Assembly (NCBI RefSeq): GCF_002994745.2
Contig: NC_037094.1
Coordinates: 21,429,001-21,493,000 of the forward strand
Reading direction: 5' to 3'
DNA from: Rosa chinensis
Taxonomy: Eukaryota; Streptophyta; Magnoliopsida; Rosales; Rosaceae
Length of the DNA stretch: 64,000 nucleotides
The position numbers and the translations under genes were made by a program. Below are positions 57,101 to 64,000 of this stretch, one piece after another; positions within the stretch are counted from its first letter, which is position 1, and the number at the start of each line of letters is the position of its first letter. The notes beneath the pieces were generated by a model. The model was not told the DNA's origin and did no database searches. It saw only the letters and a list, made by a program, of their open reading frames with translations.

Positions 57101-58200
57101 CTATATATCAAGAAATTCGGAAGCTCCGGGAGCACCAGAATCGAAGAGCAAAGCTCTAGAAGCTTCAGCTAGATATCTATCAATCCAAGTGATGCCATCA
57201 TAGTATGCATGATCTAAGTTTGCAAACAAGTCTGCTACAAAGTTAGCCTCTCTTAAAACATGCTTAAATGAAACAGAAGCTAAATTGGCGGGTGTTGCTA
57301 TTTGTACCCAGCAAATTTCTTTGTATACCCAGCAACACAATTTTTATTCTTAATTTTTCATTTTTACCCCTTGTTTAAATTTTAAAAAAAAAGAAGAGGA
57401 AACTTGTACCCTGCTGTCGTGACTCGTCTCTTCCTCCCCATATTTCTCATTGGCTAGCCGCTGTCACACCCTCAAAGCCTTCTTCATTGAAGGGAGGATC
57501 TTCTTTAATCTTTTTCAAGGCCTCATACAAAGGCTTCTACTTTTGCTGATGCTTCTTTTTTTTCTTTTTTTTCTTTTTTTGGTGAAATTGCTTCTTCGTA
57601 TGAAATGTTAGATAAATGTTGCTCACTCATTTGAATTTTAACATATGAGAATTTCCTATCTCGTTATCAATTCATTAGTTTGTATACATATTATCAGTTA
57701 GAAAAATGAATCAATAACAATATATGAACTATGACGGTAAAAATGAGAGGTGAGAGATAGAAGTGGAATGATCCGACTTGCTAGCTAAGAGTAGATTCTT
57801 TCTGATCTGGATTGTCTCCAGGATTAGAGAAAGAGAAAAACGGAAAAAAGAAGAGAATATAGAGAGAGAAGAAGAAGAATAAGAGATGATGGAAGGCCTT
57901 TTCCTTCCTGTTGGAGTGCAGGTGCAGTCGTGCAGATGTGTAGTTACTATTGTTTGTATTTGTTTTTTTATTTTTAATTTATTAAAATAGAGGGTGTTAT
58001 GAGAAATAAAGGGCAAAAATTATGCTGCTAGGTATGATTAGATTTTTGTTGGATACATTTAGAAACACCAACAACTTCAATAATCTCCAAGGTCGTTGGC
58101 AGACTCCATTAACCGTATTAATGACTAATTTGGTGTCTCCTTCCACTTCAATTCTTGCGAACCCTTTCTCATGCTTTCAAATTTTATCTACAGGATTATC
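57101..58200 (-). pseudogene. LINE RNase H remnant, split by an insertion
   Basis: On the minus strand, about 58200-58040 reads RIEVEGDTKLVINTVNGVCQ then PWRLLKLL. About 57290-57101 reads SVSFKHVLREANFVADLFAN. These are the middle and end of a LINE RNase H domain, with a stop at 57101. About 750 bp of unrelated sequence (57290-58040) lies between them, beginning ggtgttgctatttgtaccc. The upstream RT is not in the window. Confidence 0.65.
57290..58040. mobile_element. Insertion within the LINE remnant
   Basis: This segment interrupts the RNase H reading frame. Left end gggtgttgctatttgtaccc; the right end (cctagcagcataatttttgccc in reverse complement) is only loosely similar, so the type of element is not established. 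It includes a CT/GA-rich low-complexity part (57830-57890). Confidence 0.4.
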
Positions 58201-60587
58201 TACAAATTTTAAGTGTACTTTGCTTATCTGATGTGATTGCTCTGCTAGCTAATGTCAGGATAGGACCTAATGCTACCAACTTTCAATTTTCAACCAACTA
58301 GCCTTTTAAAAACTCGAAAGGACACCTTTTCTAAATATTCCTTTTATGTCCGAGTCAAAAAATGATGTGACAGTACATGCTGTGTCCTCACTTGAAACAA
58401 TGACACAAATCATCATCATTTTGGACCCTAATTAGAATTTGTGCTCCCGCCACATTGATGCAAGAGTCTTAAATGTTGTCATCTATCAATGTCAAATATA
58501 ACGTTTTTTAGGAGTGGATTTGGATACAAATGTGAGAACTGTAACACTGTGAAATAGAGTAATGCTCTTACTCATACTTGTGTAGTTCTGTTAAATATTC
58601 TCATTTCGCATTGCTACTCATGAATCATCATACGTAGAAAAACTAAAAATTAAAAAAAAAAAAAAAAAAAGTCCGAATAGAAATGTCAAATTTTGGTTTG
58701 AATATTGTACACAAAATCGATCTCAAGAAGTTCTTCCTCTAGATCCAGTGGGCAGAACTTAAACATGTAGAGTCATAAACCTCAAGCTTTCAATTAAAAT
58801 AACAAAGTTGACTCCGTAATCTATACCAACGATGCACCAATTATAAAGCTTACTTTCTTCGTGGGAAATAAACCAGCATATGAGCATGCATGTCATGGTG
58901 ATGATGATAATGGTGGCCTTGATTGCTGCCGCTGCTGCTGATTTTTAAGGGCACTTAGATTTATGTTGACTCTGGCTTTCCTTGGGCATTGCCTGTATCA
59001 TAAAATACTAAGTTCTTTAATTATTATAGCTTGGAGGATTTCAACTTTGAAGAGATCGATTGGAACAGAAAATCATAATCCTATAATACTACTTGAGCAT
59101 CTATTGTGTTCTTGAAGTAGAATCAATTTTCTCAAAGAGGTAAGCGCATTTGAGTTTAGAGGGAAAAGGAGGAACCACAAATGACTTTTGTTTAAATTTG
59201 TTTTGACAATGACATTTTTTTTTTTTAATGAGAGCAACTTTAAGAGACTCTGATGAAATTGATTGACTGTTTAAGAATAGGCGAGTCAAGAAAAACAAAA
59301 ACAGTTAAAGAGACTGGTCAAATCAATTATAAAGCTATGAGAGATTTTTGAAGATTCAATTTCACAGAAAAGATGTTCACAATAACCCTTAATCATATAT
59401 CAAACTCACAGATAATTCATAATTGACGGCTTGAATTATATTTTTTTTAAAAGCACCAAATAATTAATTCAACAAGTTTATAGAGTCTGGATCCTATGCT
59501 GATGTCTTTTGGGTTCAAATTGTACTTATTTAGACAGTATCATCATGATTTTTTTTCTTTCCAAATTCAGCTTAACACACTCATGTTATAATAACTGTAT
59601 TGCTTAATAATATCATTACTTGACAACTAGATTTTACAGCAAAAACCTTAGATCCCAAAGCATTAAGTATGGATACATATGTATATAGAGAAATAAAATA
59701 AAAAAACAGAAAATAAAATAAAAATGCAGGTGACACATTTGTATGAATTACAAGATATAAGATACTCTATTTTCTGTCAGATGAAATGATTTTAGATTTA
59801 ATCTTGCGCAATTTTAGAACAATTCTTTTTAGAAAATGAAATTCGCACTCCCTAATTTGCTATCCAAACTCTTTTTTTTTCTAGTTGAAAATTTATAAAT
59901 AGACAAAGTTTAAGATACTAAAAATTGAAATATGAAATATGAATTGTAAATGGAGAGTGTGAATTTCACTCGCCCTTCTTTTTGCGGTACATGCATGTAC
60001 GACATGCATAAATCACTAATTTGAGAACGTACGTTTTACACAATACACAGAACATAATTTTCACACAAGAACTCATTTTACCCCGACATTATCATCTTCT
60101 TGCTCAAGGCCAACTTTTTCTTAATTAGTAGCTTCAACAACTGTTGAGCTAAAAACACACTTATGGACCAAAGATTTGATGGCTCGATGTTGAGTGAACT
60201 ATAAATGATTTGTACAAGCTTAATGGCAAGACAGATGCTGTACTTGTTACAATAGACATGTACACATGGCGTCTACGTACAGTTCTGTCTTGTTGCAATG
60301 GGGCGCCACAGAACCACATAACTGGGTGGTGTAGCTGTCTGTTTGGTCACAGTCAGATTGTACTTATCCCATAAACATTAATTAGCCTCTAGCTCCAGAT
60401 TAGGAGACTCGTTTTTTTAAGGCCACAAAAACACATAATAAAGAACTGAGCACTTATTGTCGTTAAAATTGTACACAGAAGAATCAAATCGTCTTCATAT
60501 TAATTATTAATAATTTCCACTTTTCTATTCATTTATTTTATTTTTTTCTTGAAATGGGAAAAGAAAACCCACACTCATTATAATTAA
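58201..60587. other. Gene-free stretch downstream of the MYB gene
   Basis: AT-rich. An A-run at 58652-58670, otherwise no repeat with a partner in this window and no supported gene or RNA. The 3' UTR of the MYB gene occupies its right end. Confidence 0.45.
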
Positions 60588-61471
60588 TTACACAATGCTC
60601 ACCTTGTTATTTTCTCTGTAAGCAGCAGCCATGGGGTCTTCATCAAGCTCAAGAAACTTGTTCACCCACTCCAACCCATACGAGCCTTCAGTGGAGAAGT
60701 CAAAGAACTCGTTCACATCGAAGTTACCATCCGAACTTGTTCCTAACTTTACTCGTTCTTCTTCGTCTTTGTCTGCTGGAACACTACTTGTCTCGTTTAA
60801 TGCCTTCTGGGGAGGAGTAGTGGTCGTAGTACTAGTGGTACTAGTCTCTTGCGCTGCCGAAGCCAATGTAGCTTTCTCATTCTTCTGCTTTATTTTCTTG
60901 CTCAAATGTGAATTCCAGTAGTTCTTTATTTCATTGTCTGTTCGGCCTGGGAGTCTCCCCGCAATCAACGACCACCTACACAAGTTCGACAATTCAACTT
61001 TAGATTGACAGTCTGAAAACATAACATCCCATTGGCACATTGGGAATGCATTTGTATGATGATGATGGCCGGACTAACCAACCTGTTTCCGAGTAGCTTA
61101 TGAAGACGAAGTATCAAGTCCTCTTCATCATCAGATATGTTTCCTCTCTTGATATTCGGTCTCAGGTAGTTCAACCATCTCAGTCTGCAACTCTTTCCAC
61201 ATCGATTCAAACCTGCAGCATTAAAAATATTAACGATTAATTAGTGAAAGACATGATGAAGCCTTTGTGGGTTTAAGTAGCTAAAACTAGGTACAGCTAG
61301 CTAGCTAGCTAGCTAACTAGGACTGAGAACTAGACCTGCTATGGAAGCCACAGTCTTCCACCTCTTGGCACCATGGATTTCAATGTACTCTGCAAGTTTT
61401 CTATCTTCTTCTGCAGTCCAGGCTCCTTTGTTCATAACCTTTTTTGTGGATCCGTCGTTCTTTGGAGCCAT
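60588..61471 (-). CDS. R2R3-MYB transcription factor with bHLH-binding signature
   Basis: Three exons on the minus strand, 61471-61336, 61212-61083 and 60975-60588, join to a 217-residue protein starting [11 protein letters not shown]. Introns fall at the two standard R2R3 positions (after IAG and within GNR). R2 has the three Trp spaced by 19 residues ([23 protein letters not shown]); R3 has the usual Ile in place of the first Trp ([11 protein letters not shown]) and ends [13 protein letters not shown]. The segment [20 protein letters not shown] fits the [DE]Lx2[RK]x3Lx6Lx3R motif for binding R-type bHLH partners, as in the WER/GL1/MYB82 and TT2-like groups. The acidic tail contains a Thr/Ser run and [12 protein letters not shown]. 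Probable roles are epidermal cell fate or flavonoid control; which one cannot be decided from this sequence. Confidence 0.92.
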
Positions 61472-61655
61472 ATCACTTGTCGCCGAGAGAAAACTTTCTA
61501 GCTACAGAGAGAGAGATGCTTAAATTGGGTGGTATTGGAAATATCAGCTAGATAGTGAGAGAGACACTGATGACTGTTGGTTGATCTATGACACAGATCG
61601 AAGTCAGTGCTTATATATATGCTGCAGGCTTGGCTACTATTGCTCCCAGAAAGAA

Positions 61656-61704
<49 letters not shown>

Positions 61705-62514
61705 GAGTCAGCAAGTCCATCTCCGTTCTATCTACCCTTCTAGAGAGAGAGAGAGGGAGGGATGAGAGAGAAGCTCTAAGAAAAAGTCCCAACTACCAGT
61801 ACAACAGATCCTGAGAGAAAGGGAAGTAGAATATAACTATTTTTTTTCTATCGCCTTTCTGTCCTATTAAATGCTTGTGCAATTGCGCACTGCCTTCATT
61901 TCTTGCCTCTACTTTCTCAGATCATCATCATCATCATCATGAGATGAATTATTTGTTATTTATTTTTGAATGAATGAAAATTAAAAAGAACGGATACTTT
62001 TCCTTTGAATCTAGAAACTTTACTAGGAACCCAATTCAATTTTACATCTAATCATTACTCATTAGTGCATGGGTCATTAACTAAACATGTTTTAGTATTT
62101 TCTTCTTATTTGCCAAGAAAAGAAATGTGTTCTTTTAGAAATGGGTATGTTCAAATTTGAAGCACGGTTATAACAAACTGTAAGTCTAGGACTTTTTGAT
62201 GATCTTAATTGAGGGGGTTGGGGGTTGAGTGGGGCACATGGTGCCAAGCTTCAGTTTCTATTGGAGGTCTTTGTAGTTTATAATCAAATTTTTTAACCGA
62301 CACTATCCACAGATATCTATAGTTGTAGTTCACTTGTCGTTCACAAATTAAGTGATTAGGTCCATGTGTTGCACACATATTTAACTCAAAGGTGAAAGGT
62401 GGTTTTATATATGCTATATGACTTTCAGAGTCATGTGAAAGTCTGCAGACAAATTGTCAGAATATACCCAATACTATTTTTTTGTTTGCTAAGATAGACT
62501 AAATTAGAAGATGA
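61472..62514 (-). promoter_or_regulatory. MYB upstream region with (AT)n
   Basis: A TATA-like run (ttatatatatgc, 61610-61622) about 140 bp before the ATG could direct the MYB transcript. A perfect (AT)n tract (about 61664-61701), GA runs (61743-61757) and (TCA)n (61923-61940) follow. No further gene is seen to 62514. Confidence 0.45.
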
Positions 62515-63372
62515 GAGTTTCTATTGAGACCTCCAAATCTGCTCACTTGACCTCATTCTATTATGAATTATTAAATGACATATATAACCTACCATAAAAT
62601 GATTATTAAGGACAATAATTATACCAAAAAAATATTATATTTATTTTATGTAGACTTTCCAATTCAATAATATTAGATTGTATTCTATATTATTTTCCTT
62701 ACCTATTTTCATTTTTCAATTTCACTACATACTCATTAAAACATTCATATATATTTAATAAGAATTAAATATATAAAAATGTATTAAGATCATGTGACAT
62801 AAAAATATATGATATATATGTTGAACGCATATTGGTGAGGGAAAACAAAATAATTCCTCTTATGATTTATGACCTAAATCTAAGTCAATCAATTATATTT
62901 GTTAAAAAAATAATAATAATAATAAATAAATAAATAAAATAAAAATAAAAATATTTAAATAATTAATCATGTGGTACAAAAAATACAGAAAATTTTTTTT
63001 TTAAATGAATGATTTTTTTTTTTTGAGAATAAAAACAAATGATTTCTTCAATTTTTTTTTGCACAACTAAAATAGAAAAAAAAAAACATAATAGTTCATG
63101 GCATTTTCTTATTGATTAGACATTAATTTTTGAAACTCAAGTTTGATTAAGAAATGTATATTTAGCTACGATTTATAGAGTGATTAAATCATTGAAATGA
63201 CTAAATTTTTTATTTTAAAGATAATAATTTGTTTGCAAATTATATGAGTGAGGTTATTTGAGGAAGTTTTAGTGAGGTTTAGTGAGTAAATTTAGTATTT
63301 GAAAATTTGATAAGAAGTGTAAAAAGCATAGAGGTCAAGTGAGTAAATTTAGAGGTTCCAATAGAAAAACTC
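62515..63372. mobile_element. Long-TIR MITE, complete copy (858 bp)
   Basis: Left end GAGTTTCTATTGAGACC and right end, in reverse complement, GAGTTTTTCTATTGGAACC; both continue to ctcacttgacctc, so inverted repeats of about 40 bp. The left 430 bp match the truncated copies at 13947 and 22466. No coding capacity. No clear target duplication. Confidence 0.75.
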
Positions 63373-63682
63373 TTAGAATATAGACTTGTAGACATTGGTG
63401 TAAGGCATCCTTTTTACAATTTAAAACCACAATGCCATGAAACTCGAACATCAGATTTTTTTTCTTTTTCTTCTTCTAAATTATATTGATTTCATCAGAG
63501 TTTGGGCTCATATGTTAAGAATTATATTGTGGAGAAGGTACGTTCCGATTGGGAAGAAGAAGAGATATGAGGTGAGAAAATGAGGCTCTGTAGTTGACCT
63601 GGTTAGGTCATTGTTTAAAAAGGTCTGGCATCCGCAGATCCGCTTCAATTGGTATCAAAGTTAGCAACTTTTTAAAGAGTGA
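63373..63682. other. Spacer
   Basis: No gene recognised; AT-rich with pyrimidine runs. Confidence 0.4.
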
Positions 63683-63878
63683 GAGAAAGTGGGGAAAAAA
63701 ATGGCAGATAAATTCAGGATGTGATCAGGAGGTTTCTAATAAAACAAAATTATACCTTTACGTCACGTTCCAGAAAATGTGAGAAAGTGGGGAAAAAAAT
63801 GGCAGTTAAATTCAGGATGTGATAAGGAGGTTTCTCATAAAACAAAATTATACCTTCACGTCACGTTCAAGAAAATGT
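63683..63878. repeat. 98-bp tandem repeat (two units)
   Basis: Units at 63683-63780 and 63781-63878, both starting gagaaagtgggg and containing cacgtcacgttc-type motifs (tacgtcacgttc / cacgtcacgttc), with several mismatches. The 62-codon frame across unit 1 is incidental. Confidence 0.85.
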
Positions 63879-63908
63879 GACAGAGAGAGAAAATAATTTC
63901 TACCAACA

Positions 63909-64000
63909 TTTTTTTTTTTTTTAAAAGATGATCAAAGAGTTTCATTCATGTCTCCATGGTGACTCGAACTCATGACTTTGTATATAGGTAGTGGGTGTTC
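63909..64000 (-). mobile_element. Probable tRNA-derived SINE, 3' part
   Basis: On the minus strand the sequence ends in a poly(A) tail (T-run 63909-63922) and contains GAGTTCGAGTCACC (about 63958-63971), a good match to the RNA polymerase III B box (GGTTCGANNC type). The A box would lie beyond the window edge. Confidence 0.45.

Overview
The window looks like nuclear DNA of a flowering plant (a eudicot, probably Rosaceae; the family-level guess rests only on general repeat and gene character). The evidence is spliced genes with GT-AG introns, plant-type families (R2R3-MYB, GT47 exostosin-like, DWNN/RING ligase, defensin-like peptide), and dense nested transposons: LINEs, a long-LTR retrotransposon, a CACTA element, MULE-like elements and MITEs. 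No rRNA, tRNA gene or CRISPR was recognised.

Layout. 1-3041 (-): 5' part of a PQT3/RBBP6-like E3 ubiquitin ligase gene (DWNN, CCHC knuckle, RING/U-box). 3955-11121: first copy of a 7.2-kb duplicated block with an intronless MAK/CDK-like kinase gene (+) converging on a ten-exon AIM24-family gene (-). 11122-23237: mostly mobile DNA: a MITE, LTR fragments, LINE tails, and a retrotransposon with a 3.04-kb LTR, an initiator-Met primer site and a cut-off gag. It includes an array of short hairpins with a conserved loop at 20242-20561. 23238-30420: second copy of the block. Its kinase is intact, but its AIM24-like gene carries an 8-bp exon deletion and is a likely pseudogene. 31615-32494 (+): a two-exon, 8-cysteine secreted defensin-like peptide gene, followed by a MITE with a perfect 9-bp target duplication. 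33858-42396: a nested stack in which a long inverted-repeat element is split by a LINE derivative, itself split by a 5.5-kb CACTA element carrying a ribosomal protein uL30 (RPL7) gene fragment. 42667-50218: a truncated LINE with a 14-bp target duplication, then a decayed L1-type LINE (endonuclease, RT, zf-RVT, RNase H) whose 19-bp target duplication is split by a MULE-like element carrying an exon-like fragment. 53114-55935 (+): intact four-exon GT47 gene. 57101-58200 (-): LINE RNase H remnant split by another insertion. 60588-61471 (-): intact three-exon R2R3-MYB gene with a bHLH-interaction signature. 61700-64000: MITE, tandem repeat and the tail of a probable SINE.

The genes do not form a pathway; this is ordinary plant gene neighbourhood plus transposon islands. 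The points most worth a second look are the hairpin array, the sharply bounded near-identity tract between the two kinase copies, the decay of one AIM24 copy, and the nested insertions whose order can be read from target-site duplications. All exon boundaries were placed by hand from GT-AG sites and reading-frame continuity.
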